This document shows, one piece after another, positions 17,907-25,093 of a stretch of 50,731 bases of DNA (its first letter is position 1; every line of letters begins with the position of its first letter). The stretch comes from Solitalea agri (lineage in GTDB: Bacteria; Bacteroidota; Bacteroidia; Sphingobacteriales; Sphingobacteriaceae), in assembly GCF_023914155.1 (NCBI RefSeq), contig NZ_JAMWYS010000043.1, forward strand, positions 1 through 50,731, written 5' to 3'. Below the pieces are notes generated by a model that ran no database searches, had not been told where the DNA came from, and saw nothing but the letters and a program-made list of their open reading frames with translations. The position numbers and the translations under genes are program-made.

Positions 17907-18412
17907 AAAAAATAGCTCTTGTTTTTATAATATTTCTTTTCGCATTTACCTCAGGAAATAATTGGGTTGAAATCAATATTGATTCAAAATTGACCATCGA
18001 GTTTCCTCAAAAAGTCGAAATGAAGAATGTTGATGGCAAACAGATTTATTCTTATAAAAGTGAGGAGTGTCTTTTTGCTGTTGTCGCCAAAAACATTTCA
18101 AGCAAACACGATTTGAATAATCAGCAAGAACTTACACAAGTATATGACGGCGTTATTCAAGGAACTTTGAATGCAGCTAAAGAACCGCATCTTATCTATA
18201 AAAAGGACTTTAAAAACTCAAATGTACAAGGAAAAGAATTTAGTATTAAATCTAAGCACTCTTCCACAGGACAATCAATGATTGTAAATGGTCGGGTAAT
18301 TGTTTATAAAGGAACTATTTACAATGTTCAATGCTGGTTCCTTGATGGAGACAACAATGAATGCCAAGCTTTGAAACAAAAGTTCTTTAATTCCATCAAA
18401 ATTAAACAATAA
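17903..18412 (+). CDS. Secreted hypothetical protein (PsbP-like fold possible)
   Basis: A 169-residue protein with a signal peptide (MKKIALVFIIFLFAFTSG). The mature part reads like small PsbP/Mog1-type sandwich proteins: an early SKLTIEFPQKVEMKN strand pattern, a central QGTLNAA helix and a final YNVQCWFLDGD..FFNSIKIKQ. That resemblance is inference from pattern only. It overlaps the preceding membrane-protein gene by four bases and is followed by a second CGTTA element. Confidence 0.68.
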   Translation: MKKIALVFIIFLFAFTSGNNWVEINIDSKLTIEFPQKVEMKNVDGKQIYSYKSEECLFAVVAKNISSKHDLNNQQELTQVYDGVIQGTLNAAKEPHLIYKKDFKNSNVQGKEFSIKSKHSSTGQSMIVNGRVIVYKGTIYNVQCWFLDGDNNECQALKQKFFNSIKIKQ

Positions 18413-18501
18413 CTTATCATGTTACAGGCTTGCCGTCAGTAAGTATGACGAGTAACTTGAAGTTGAACCGAATTATATCTTGCATCAGACAGACCATTGA
18501 G

Positions 18502-18553
18502 CTTGGCGTTCTCGCGCCGAAAGTCAAGCTTTAGCGTTAGCACCAATTATAAA
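18502..18553. repeat. CGTTA element preceding the HEAT-repeat gene
   Basis: CTTGGCG, a G/C-rich self-complementary part, then AAGCTTTAGCGTTAGCACCAATTATAAA (18526-18553), close to the element at 17644-17686. Upstream at 18421-18455, GTTAC..GTCA/TGAC..GTAAC can form another small hairpin. Possible gene-cassette boundary. Confidence 0.45.
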
Positions 18554-18561
18554 TTGTGACA

Positions 18562-18882
18562 ATGAAAAACAATCTTGACCTATTTAGAAAAGAGTTTTTA
18601 GAAGCAAATACTTGGGCACAAAGAAAGGATGGAGTTCCTCTATATCTGCTTGACAACTTTACGAGAGAAGAATTAAAAGTAGCAGAAATTGAGCTTATTA
18701 AAGCTTTAAGCCTTCGAGACAACTGGCCAATAGTCGGACTTGGATACATAAAATCGAAAGACGCACTTCCTACACTATATAACTTGCTTGAAAAGAGTAA
18801 AGGCGCAATGAAAGTGACTATTGCTTATTCAATTTTTCAAATATGTCAAGACCCCAAAATGATTGAAATAGTGCCGCGATAA
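18562..18882 (+). CDS. HEAT-repeat-like protein, probably 3'-truncated
   Basis: The ATG at 18562 (MKNNLDLFRKEFLEANTW) is preferred over the GTG six bases upstream; the product is 106 residues. The helical pairs ELKVAEIELIKALSLRD, GLGYIKSKDALPTLYNLLEK and MKVTIAYSIFQICQDPKMIEIV look like HEAT or PBS-lyase repeats. Such proteins often act as scaffolds, and small ones appear as immunity proteins in polymorphic toxin regions. The end after PKMIEIV is abrupt, in the middle of a repeat, suggesting the gene has lost its 3' part. Preceded by a CGTTA element. Confidence 0.6.
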   Translation: MKNNLDLFRKEFLEANTWAQRKDGVPLYLLDNFTREELKVAEIELIKALSLRDNWPIVGLGYIKSKDALPTLYNLLEKSKGAMKVTIAYSIFQICQDPKMIEIVPR

Positions 18883-18961
18883 AGCATAATAGAAATAACA
18901 ATGCCATCTTAGTAAGTAGGGTAGTATTGTTGTTTTAGATGTGGTTGTAACTATCTTCGAA

Positions 18962-19197
18962 TTATTTTAATTTTTCCATCACATCTTGCACCATCTTATC
19001 GCAATAAATACGGTTGAATTCAAATAGGTCTTCCGGTTTATAAAACTTCTCCATTTCTTTTCAAAACATGTTTTTAGCACGATTGAGCCGGATCTTTACA
19101 TACGACTGACTGATATTCAGGGTGTCGGCAGGCTACCTAACGCCCTTGCAGAATGGATGTAAGAGGATAGGATAGGACTCCAATACCAGTCTCAAAG
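18962..19197 (-). pseudogene. Sigma-70 family (ECF-like) factor remnant, region 4
   Basis: Read on the minus strand, the frame gives TLRLVLESYPILL..CKGVR, a TAG, then PADTLNISQSYVKIRLNRAK and NMF, a TGA, then KEMEKFYKPEDLFEFNRIYC, DKMVQDVMEKLK and stop. ADTLNISQSYVKIRLNRAK is a typical sigma region 4.2 helix-turn-helix. The internal TGA sits where an Arg codon (CGA) would be expected, and the upstream TAG and missing regions 2-3 show the gene is broken. Its 5' part is absent; the SYLF gene starts 42 bases away on the same strand. Confidence 0.75.
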
Positions 19198-19239
19198 TTA
19201 AACATGGAAGCTAAAGACATCTTGAGCCAAGCCGAAAGA

Positions 19240-19788
19240 TTAAAACGCCGAAAACTTAAATTTTTGGCCGCCGACCGATGCCTCGTACATTACGCCCCCT
19301 TTTTGTTGGGTGAATATCATGATACCGTTTGTATACTTCGCATTTGCAGAAGCACCTGCAGTGGCAGCCACTGCTGAAGCCTGTGCTGAGAATTCCACTT
19401 TGTTGGCCTTGAAATGATCCAAAGCTGCTTTGTTTTCAAAAAACAGGAGTTCCCTGTAGGCTTGTCCACCAAATTGAAAACCAACAGTTACCTGAGTCAT
19501 TTGGGCTTTTCCTACTATTTTGTCTTTTTCATAAACGAAACCATTCCCTGAGGCACCGCCTACAACCATCCCGCCCTTGCCTACATTTGGCAGAATGACA
19601 TATCCATAAGCGCCGGCAAATAAATTTTTTAATAAGGCATCCGTACGAAGAAATTCTGCCTTGGCTGTATCACAATCAGCCATTAGTTTTTTGTCTTTGT
19701 CTGATTGAGCTATTGCTACAGCTCCAATTAATAATGAGCAAAAAATCATTATTGATTGCCCAATTCTAATAATGAGGTGCTTTTTCAT
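19240..19788 (-). CDS. SYLF-domain (YSC84-like) lipid-binding protein
   Basis: A 182-residue protein with a signal peptide ending near IGAVAIAQ. The rest is a SYLF/Ysc84 domain: LLKNLFAGAYGYVILPNVGK, GGMVVGGASGNGFVYEKDK, TVGFQFGGQAYRELLFFENK and a C-terminal GGVMYEASVGGQKFKF. This domain binds phosphoinositides in eukaryotes; the bacterial forms are secreted or periplasmic with unknown role, often linked to stress (family knowledge). A broken sigma-factor gene lies just downstream. Confidence 0.9.
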   Translation of the reverse strand: MKKHLIIRIGQSIMIFCSLLIGAVAIAQSDKDKKLMADCDTAKAEFLRTDALLKNLFAGAYGYVILPNVGKGGMVVGGASGNGFVYEKDKIVGKAQMTQVTVGFQFGGQAYRELLFFENKAALDHFKANKVEFSAQASAVAATAGASANAKYTNGIMIFTQQKGGVMYEASVGGQKFKFSAF

Positions 19789-20008
19789 TGTGGTAAATTT
19801 TTATTAATGAATGATAAGGGTCTATTGCTCTTATTTAATAGATGGGTTGATATTAAGTAAATATTGAATTGGCTTAAAATGTTTTTCCAAGTCTCCGTCT
19901 TTCGAAGAATCAATCTCAAGGAATATATGTTCTTACGCCAGCCTTCGGTAATCTTTCGTCTCCATCCCAGTTAAACCAGGTAAGTACGAGTTGCCGGAAC
20001 ATGGCAGC

Positions 20009-20179
20009 CTATTCTTCCTCGCACATGCCCACAAGCAGCACAAGGCCTAAAAAATAAAGGGCAGCTAACCCGAAAATTGAATTTAAGCTAAATAGTAAAA
20101 CTTTAGCCTGATTTGTTCTATAACCTTTGCAATAATCGACATATGCTTTGAGCGAGGGGAAGACAAAACGGCGGGCCAT
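20009..20179 (-). CDS. Possible 56-residue single-TM protein
   Basis: A minus-strand ATG at 20177-20179 opens a 56-codon frame with a convincing hydrophobic segment (IFGLAALYFLGLVLLVGM) and an acidic tail, preceded by a basic stretch (SLKAYVDYCKGYRTNQAK). The first codons overlap the left arm of the dispersed hairpin element at 20162-20213, so the start could be fortuitous or created by repeat insertion. No family recognised. Confidence 0.3.
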   Translation of the reverse strand: MARRFVFPSLKAYVDYCKGYRTNQAKVLLFSLNSIFGLAALYFLGLVLLVGMCEEE

Positions 20180-20275
20180 GCGAAGGGTTTGTGGGTGGTA
20201 GCATCGTTTTGTCTTGATTCTTTGGATACTTTCTCATCAAGGAGAAAGTATCTAGGCGTTCGGCCGACTATCAGA
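20162..20275. repeat. Dispersed structured intergenic element, copy 2
   Basis: GACAAAACG (20162-20170) pairs with CGTTTTGTC (20205-20213). TTGATTCTTTGG and a perfect 11-bp hairpin, GATACTTTCTC (20225-20235) / GAGAAAGTATC (20242-20252), follow, then CTAGGCGTTCGGCCG. The hairpin part matches 4432-4480, with one paired substitution (T-A here, A-T there) that keeps the stem. It lies in the 298-base stretch between 20179 and 20478. Confidence 0.75.
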
Positions 20276-20412
20276 AGTTAATTTGTTTTAATTTTCAAAT
20301 AATAGTATGACTTTAAGTAGATTCTTTTAATGAATAGCTTGTGAAAAGAAGGAGAGTTAGCTATACCCGATAGGTTATAAAATATTCGTTATTCAGTAAA
20401 TGGAATAGTTAT

Positions 20413-20455
20413 AAAACAAAACAGGTAAGCGAAGAACACTTACCTGTTTTGTTTT
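20413..20455 (-). terminator. Terminator of the alpha-amylase gene
   Basis: A perfect 17-bp stem, AAAACAAAACAGGTAAG (20413-20429) / CTTACCTGTTTTGTTTT (20439-20455), with a 9-base loop lies 22 bases past the amylase stop. It is symmetric, so it could act on both strands. Confidence 0.92.
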
Positions 20456-20477
20456 CACTATATATATCTAAATCATT

Positions 20478-22340
20478 CTACCATGTATCGTTTCTAGTTT
20501 GTGATGATCCGGCAGGTGTAATGTTTTTGTTTGATCCGGGTTCCCACAAAACATTGCCGCTTGCATCCTTGCGGATATACTTATACTCGATATACTGCCC
20601 GGTTGGCAATGAAATGGTTTGTGTCCATGCGGGCCATGCAGGGCAAGTCATTTTCACAGCATTTGCCGTATTCCAACTTCCCAATGCCGGTATACTTCCA
20701 ACAATGTAAAGATCCTGTCCGGAAACAGTATTGCTAAAGGTAATATTAAAGGTAACCGCTGTATTAGAACCGCCTCCTGTACTATTTGGTACCCAAACTG
20801 CATAGCTTCGTCCGTTAACAGGGAAAACACCATAACCGCTTGCATTTGTAGTAACAGTGCCTGCAGTATTACCTGTTTTATCCGTTAGTGTTGCATTAGG
20901 GAATGGAGTAGTAATGCCTTTACTCGCGGCATTGCTTCCGTCATTCAATAGCATTAATAAGCCCTTGTGGGTAGCATCTCCTGCACGCGAATAGGCATAC
21001 ACATCCGCATCGTTAACACTGGTGTATTCATTTGCAGCTCCGTAGGCATTGTTCTTTCTAATTTCTATCAGTTTTTTAATTTGGTTACCCAATCCATACT
21101 CATAATAATCTCTATAATACACACATGGATAGCCTTTGTGGCGCAGTAGAATATAACTATAGGCCAGCATCTTTAAATTAACAATCGGCGAGCGTAAAGC
21201 ACCCGAAGGTGCATCTGTATCGTGGTTGTCAACGAATGGAACTGATAAATCACCGTTGGCCTCTGTGAAACCTGCAAACTGCAGGCCTCGCATATCCCAA
21301 CTACCGTTGCCATCACTCATCGCTTTAAATGTGTAGTGCAATGGAACATCAAAAAGGCTCATTCTGCCTCCGGTTGATGAAACGTAATTCTGAAGATTTT
21401 GAATGTCATTTGACCAGCATTCGCCTACAGCAAAACGAGCCCCCTTTACATTGTCGAGCCATTGATTAAGGAATGGGGTATGGATATGTTTTACGGCATC
21501 CAAGCGATAACCGTCCAAACTTAATTTCTGCGTGATCCAATTACCCCAGGTAACCATTTCGTTTCTTTGTGCAGCATCTGAAAATCTGATCTCGCAACCC
21601 ATCAACCCATCATAAAAATCACCATTGTTATAAGGCTGAAAATCCCAGTTATTGAACATGATCCAGCCGCTCTGGTCTACTGCGTTAAAATTATTGTGAT
21701 TCCAGGTAAAAGAGCTGTAGGTATTGTTTCTACCCGGGAAGTTAAACCCGGTCCATACGGTTTTACCGTTCACCGTTTCCGAATAATCAGCATTCATCAT
21801 ATGATTCATCACGATGTCTTCGTAAACCCCAATGTTGTTTTGATGAAGTGCTGAAATGGCCGACTGAAGCTGACCTAATGTTCCATAACGTGTGGCCACG
21901 GTTCCTTTTTGATTAAACTCCCCTAAATCATAATGGTCGTAAACTCCATAACCCACATCGTATACACTTCCTCCTTTATTGGCTGGCGGAATCCAAATGG
22001 CGGTTATACCTGCTTGTGATAATTCAGTGGCCTTAGCTTGTAAGTTTTGCCACCAGGAGCCGGCAGGGGTAGTCATTGGTACATCCCAATAAAAGCCCTG
22101 CATCATTACCCCGGTTTGACCTGGTACGGCTTCGGTAGATTTAGAACTATTTGGCTTTGAAATCTCTTGGTTTAGATCAGCTTTTGTTATTAATTCTAAA
22201 TCTTTTTTACAGGAGGAAAGTGAAAAATTTAGTGTAATGAATAATCCAAGGATTAAAGATGTTTGTTTAAATAATTGCATTACAAGGCGCTCCCTGGCAG
22301 GAGAGACTGTAATGCAGTTTTGCATTAAGTTTTTTTTCAT
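20478..22340 (-). CDS. Alpha-amylase (GH13) lipoprotein with C-terminal CBM20 starch-binding domain
   Basis: A 620-residue GH13 endo-acting alpha-amylase that hydrolyses alpha-1,4-glucans. Catalytic residues are visible: nucleophile D281 in DGYRLDAVKH, acid/base E307 in VGECW, and D374 in FVDNHDT. The end of the protein (about 525-620: VTFNITFSNTVSGQDLYIVG, LGSWNTANAVKM, YIEYKYIRKD) is a CBM20 starch-binding module. A lipobox (SLSSC, Cys44) predicts lipidation and an outer-membrane or surface location. The start is uncertain: M1 gives 20 extra residues before M21, where MQLFKQTSLILGLFITL is a normal lipoprotein signal. A 41-base hairpin covers the M21 codon. Confidence 0.93.
   Translation of the reverse strand: MKKNLMQNCITVSPARERLVMQLFKQTSLILGLFITLNFSLSSCKKDLELITKADLNQEISKPNSSKSTEAVPGQTGVMMQGFYWDVPMTTPAGSWWQNLQAKATELSQAGITAIWIPPANKGGSVYDVGYGVYDHYDLGEFNQKGTVATRYGTLGQLQSAISALHQNNIGVYEDIVMNHMMNADYSETVNGKTVWTGFNFPGRNNTYSSFTWNHNNFNAVDQSGWIMFNNWDFQPYNNGDFYDGLMGCEIRFSDAAQRNEMVTWGNWITQKLSLDGYRLDAVKHIHTPFLNQWLDNVKGARFAVGECWSNDIQNLQNYVSSTGGRMSLFDVPLHYTFKAMSDGNGSWDMRGLQFAGFTEANGDLSVPFVDNHDTDAPSGALRSPIVNLKMLAYSYILLRHKGYPCVYYRDYYEYGLGNQIKKLIEIRKNNAYGAANEYTSVNDADVYAYSRAGDATHKGLLMLLNDGSNAASKGITTPFPNATLTDKTGNTAGTVTTNASGYGVFPVNGRSYAVWVPNSTGGGSNTAVTFNITFSNTVSGQDLYIVGSIPALGSWNTANAVKMTCPAWPAWTQTISLPTGQYIEYKYIRKDASGNVLWEPGSNKNITPAGSSQTRNDTW
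22276..22316 (-). promoter_or_regulatory. Inverted repeat over the alternative amylase start codon
   Basis: TGCATTACA (22276-22284) / TGTAATGCA (22308-22316) is a perfect 9-bp inverted repeat with a smaller CTCC/GGAG stem inside. In the amylase mRNA it places the second candidate AUG (22278-22280) within the 3' arm of a hairpin. Confidence 0.55.
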
Positions 22341-22668
22341 AATAATAAAATTGGCTGTTTTAAATAAAATTCTAACTGGCTGATTTAGAACATATATAGT
22401 GTGATATGTAAATTGTAATTAAAAAATTACAAAAACAAAATATATTTAAATATTTGATAAACAGGAAGATGTGTTTGTTCGCTGTTGAGGAGATAATTTA
22501 ATGCATTGCAGTAGATCGGAGGCTCAACTCAAGAGCTGCAACTATGCATTAAGGTTATTTCAGTATTCCTGTTTATAGGCAATATCGTTTCACCTTTTAA
22601 ATCGTAAACGACACTAACAAATTTGGTAAATTAAGGTGCTTTGTTGCAATAAATAAACATAAACAATC
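22341..22668. other. Divergent intergenic region with a palindrome
   Basis: No gene. TTAATGCAT-TGCAG (22498-22511) is complementary to CTGCA-act-ATGCATTAA (22536-22552), a stem with a 3-base bulge and a 24-base loop. Its AATGCA core resembles the inverted repeat inside the amylase start region. Promoters for both flanking genes should lie here. Confidence 0.5.
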
Positions 22669-23070
22669 ATGACTACCGAAAAACACGTAGATATTCAATC
22701 GTATAATGATGCGCTGGAACAAGAAGATCGTACTATTTGTAATATCCTCGCCCAAGAAATTACCAATAATTTACCCGTTGCTGAACGAAAAATTTGGCAT
22801 GCTCATCCAGTATGGTTTTTAGACGGAAATCCCATTGCCGGATACAGCAAATTAAAAGGTTGTGTTCGCTTATTATTTTGGAGTGGGCAATCATTTGGCG
22901 AACCCGGTTTGGCTAATGAAGGATCATTTAAAGCTGCCGAAGTACGTTACACCTCTTCAAATGAAATAAATATCGAAGATCTACGACGTTGGTTAGAGAA
23001 ATCCATCCATATTCAATGGGACTATAAAAACCTGATCAAAAGAAAAGGTAAGTTAGAACGATTAAAGTAG
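22669..23070 (+). CDS. DUF1801 domain-containing protein
   Basis: A 133-residue cytoplasmic protein of the DUF1801 (YdhG-like) family. The typical pattern is present: an N-terminal helix, then IWHAHPVWFLDGNPIAGYSK, KGCVRLLFWSGQSFGEPGL, a Lys-rich strand and WLEKSIHIQWDYK. The function is unknown; some relatives have been placed near metal or iron handling by structure, which is weak evidence. A solitary gene, divergent from the amylase. Confidence 0.87.
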   Translation: MTTEKHVDIQSYNDALEQEDRTICNILAQEITNNLPVAERKIWHAHPVWFLDGNPIAGYSKLKGCVRLLFWSGQSFGEPGLANEGSFKAAEVRYTSSNEINIEDLRRWLEKSIHIQWDYKNLIKRKGKLERLK

Positions 23071-23259
23071 TGATGTATTATTATAGTTACTAAAGATTAT
23101 ATTTTTTAACTTAAAGTATAAGTTTTGTTACTGTAGTGTCAATCACCATACACAACTGTCCAATTTTAAATGCACTATCCTAAAATCTGCTAATTAATAG
23201 TCATTTTGATAAACTATTGGTTATAAGTAATTTTTATTGATTACCTATAGTTGAATAGG

Positions 23260-23356
23260 GTTTGGCAACATTCGGAATGAAGATTGTATATACATATACG
23301 GTTTGGTTTAATTGTATGCACCGTCTGACTCCCCGTTGGACGGTGCATTTTTTTTG
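23260..23356 (+). ncRNA. Candidate small RNA ending in an orphan terminator
   Basis: A strong terminator (TGCACCGTC 23317-23325 / GACGGTGCA 23339-23347 followed by nine Ts) lies 247 bases past the nearest upstream gene, with no reading frame between. TTTGG at 23261 and TATATACATATACGGTTTG near 23287 resemble a Bacteroidota -33/-7 promoter. A transcript of roughly 50-60 bases would result. Speculative; it may simply be a distal terminator of the DUF1801 gene. Confidence 0.3.
23317..23356 (+). terminator. Rho-independent terminator
   Basis: A 9-bp stem TGCACCGTC / GACGGTGCA, 13-base loop, then a T-run. The rest of 23071-23544 holds a second terminator for the opposite strand and an AT-rich hairpin near 23211-23256 (ACTAT..GTAA / TTAC..ATAGT). 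Confidence 0.9.
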
Positions 23357-23472
23357 GGTATAAATAGACTAATACAGGATATTAATAACGTTTAGGCCTA
23401 TTTTGTTGAATAAAAGGGTCTTACAAAATCAGTTAAAGCGGCCTCACTATAGTTCAAAAATTTGTTAGAACT

Positions 23473-23510
23473 GCAAAAAAAAACACCCCTGCCTTTTCGG
23501 GCGAGGGGTG
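23473..23510 (-). terminator. Terminator of the DUF4468 gene
   Basis: On the minus strand, CACCCCT (23510-23504) pairs with AGGGGTG (23490-23484) and is followed by a long T-run (As at 23475-23483 on the plus strand). It lies 35 bases past the stop at 23545. Confidence 0.87.
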
Positions 23511-23544
23511 ATATGATTAAAAAACGTTATTGGAACCAAGCTTG

Positions 23545-24717
23545 CTATTTTGCACTTGCCAGATCCGAGCTTAAATTAGCTTTTTTAGTTTCTAATTTTT
23601 TAACGTCTTCTTTTAGTTTATCTATTTCGCTTTGAATCTTAATTGCAGCCTCCAGCTTTTTAATATTATCCTGCATTTTTTTCAAATCCTCCATTGTTTT
23701 AGGTGAATCGGTGCTAGCAGTGCTATCTGCATTTAATTTAGCTTTTTTATCTTCTAACTGTTTTATCTCAGCATTTAACTCATCAATTTCTTTCTGCAGT
23801 TTCAGTTTTGCCTCCTCTGTTTCTTTTTGACGCTTCAGTTCCAACTCTAATTTCTTAATGTTGTCCTGCATTTTCTTTAAATCTTCCATTGTTTTTGGTG
23901 CCTCAACAGGTTTATTGGCTGGTATTTCAGCTACAACCGACTGCTGTTTCACGGGTTCAATGGTTGATGAATTGTTGGCTACTAGTACTTCAGCTTTGGT
24001 TTCAACCTTAGCCTGATTATTAGTTGAAGCTATAGCTACTGTTGTAGCTGGTTTTTGTTCTGATGGAGTAGGTGCGGGATTTGTATTAGCAGCGGTTTGT
24101 GCAGGATTGTTTTTGTTAAACTCGGCATTTAATTGAGCTGCTCTTTTAGCAATGATAGATTCTTCAAAAGGATTAAGATACTTATTCAAACCTGCAATTA
24201 CCTCTTTAATAGACTTATCGGTGGCAACCGCATGCATTTTATTCAATGGCTTATAATCGCCATTATCTTTAAATGCAATTTCACTCAAAATAAGATCTTC
24301 AATAGGAGTGGTCCAGGTTGCTGTAAAAGCATTATTGCCCGAAGCGTTTTCTGATGAATAGATGTCTGTCATTTCATAATTATACCCTCCATTACGAACG
24401 GTTATGGTCATGGTCCAGGTAAGTTTGTTATGAAACTCGGCATTGTTTAGCTTAGTTGTATAACCCGCAAATCCTTTTGCAATGATGGTTCCACTAGGTA
24501 AATCATCTTTATGCAGCACCTTATTTTCTTGTTGGAAATTAAGTTGAATCCAATCTTTTACCCTTTGAAAAAGCTCCACTTTGTTAAAAGCAGTATCTAC
24601 TTTAACTGAAGCTTTGTAGGAAATTTTGTTTGTGCTATCACTCATTGGAAATTGAAGAGTTTGAGCAAATAAGGGAGCAGGTAAGATGAATAGGAACAGA
24701 AATAAAAATTTCTTCAT
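23545..24717 (-). CDS. Secreted DUF4468 (TBP-like fold) protein with a long coiled coil
   Basis: A 390-residue protein with a signal peptide (MKKFLFLFLFILPAPLFAQ). Residues about 30-145 are a DUF4468 domain (KVELFQRVKDWIQLNFQQEN, SGTIIAKGFAGYT, WTMTITVRNGGYNYEMTDIY). A low-complexity Ala/Pro/Thr linker follows (about 195-270), then a Lys/Glu-rich coiled coil. The coiled coil contains an exact 18-residue duplication starting with PKTMEDLKKM at residues 274 and 339. DUF4468 proteins are periplasmic or membrane-associated Bacteroidota proteins of unknown function. The coiled coil suggests oligomerisation or a partner (inference). Confidence 0.85.
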   Translation of the reverse strand: MKKFLFLFLFILPAPLFAQTLQFPMSDSTNKISYKASVKVDTAFNKVELFQRVKDWIQLNFQQENKVLHKDDLPSGTIIAKGFAGYTTKLNNAEFHNKLTWTMTITVRNGGYNYEMTDIYSSENASGNNAFTATWTTPIEDLILSEIAFKDNGDYKPLNKMHAVATDKSIKEVIAGLNKYLNPFEESIIAKRAAQLNAEFNKNNPAQTAANTNPAPTPSEQKPATTVAIASTNNQAKVETKAEVLVANNSSTIEPVKQQSVVAEIPANKPVEAPKTMEDLKKMQDNIKKLELELKRQKETEEAKLKLQKEIDELNAEIKQLEDKKAKLNADSTASTDSPKTMEDLKKMQDNIKKLEAAIKIQSEIDKLKEDVKKLETKKANLSSDLASAK

Positions 24718-25093
24718 AAAATTTACAAATAATAATTAATTGTAATGAAATGGTTTAATTTATAAGAAAATAGTGTAATAGTTTGGTTAAGGTTTATTAC
24801 TGATTTCTTAATTAAAGGTTACATTGTATAGATTTTTTATGAAATGCACTATGGTGATTTGAGATTAAAGTGTTGTAAATCAGTTGATAATGGATGAATG
24901 TTTTTTAGTACAATAAATCATGATATTCAATAGTTAAAAGGTATTCATAAGGATGTTTAAATGAAATGTTTATTTATAGTCTTATGGCTTAAATTTTGAT
25001 TCTTATTTATAGGTTTGTTGTGAAACTTATGTTAATGTTTTACCGTAGAAAAGACGTAGATTTACCAGCAACAAGACCATAACCGTAATTTTA
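24718..25093. other. Divergent AT-rich intergenic region
   Basis: 376 bases between divergent genes with no reading frame or strong hairpin. Promoter-like TTTG...TAATGTTTTA near 25013-25044 could serve the PorP/SprF gene but deviates from TAnnTTTG. Confidence 0.4.

Noticed and set aside
9703-18900. Integrative element inserted at tRNA-Met
   Set aside because: No integrase gene and no second copy of the tRNA 3' end was found downstream, so an att site cannot be claimed.
20449-20888. Plus-strand frames over the amylase 3' end
   Set aside because: Antisense shadows of the CBM20 coding region; no independent support.
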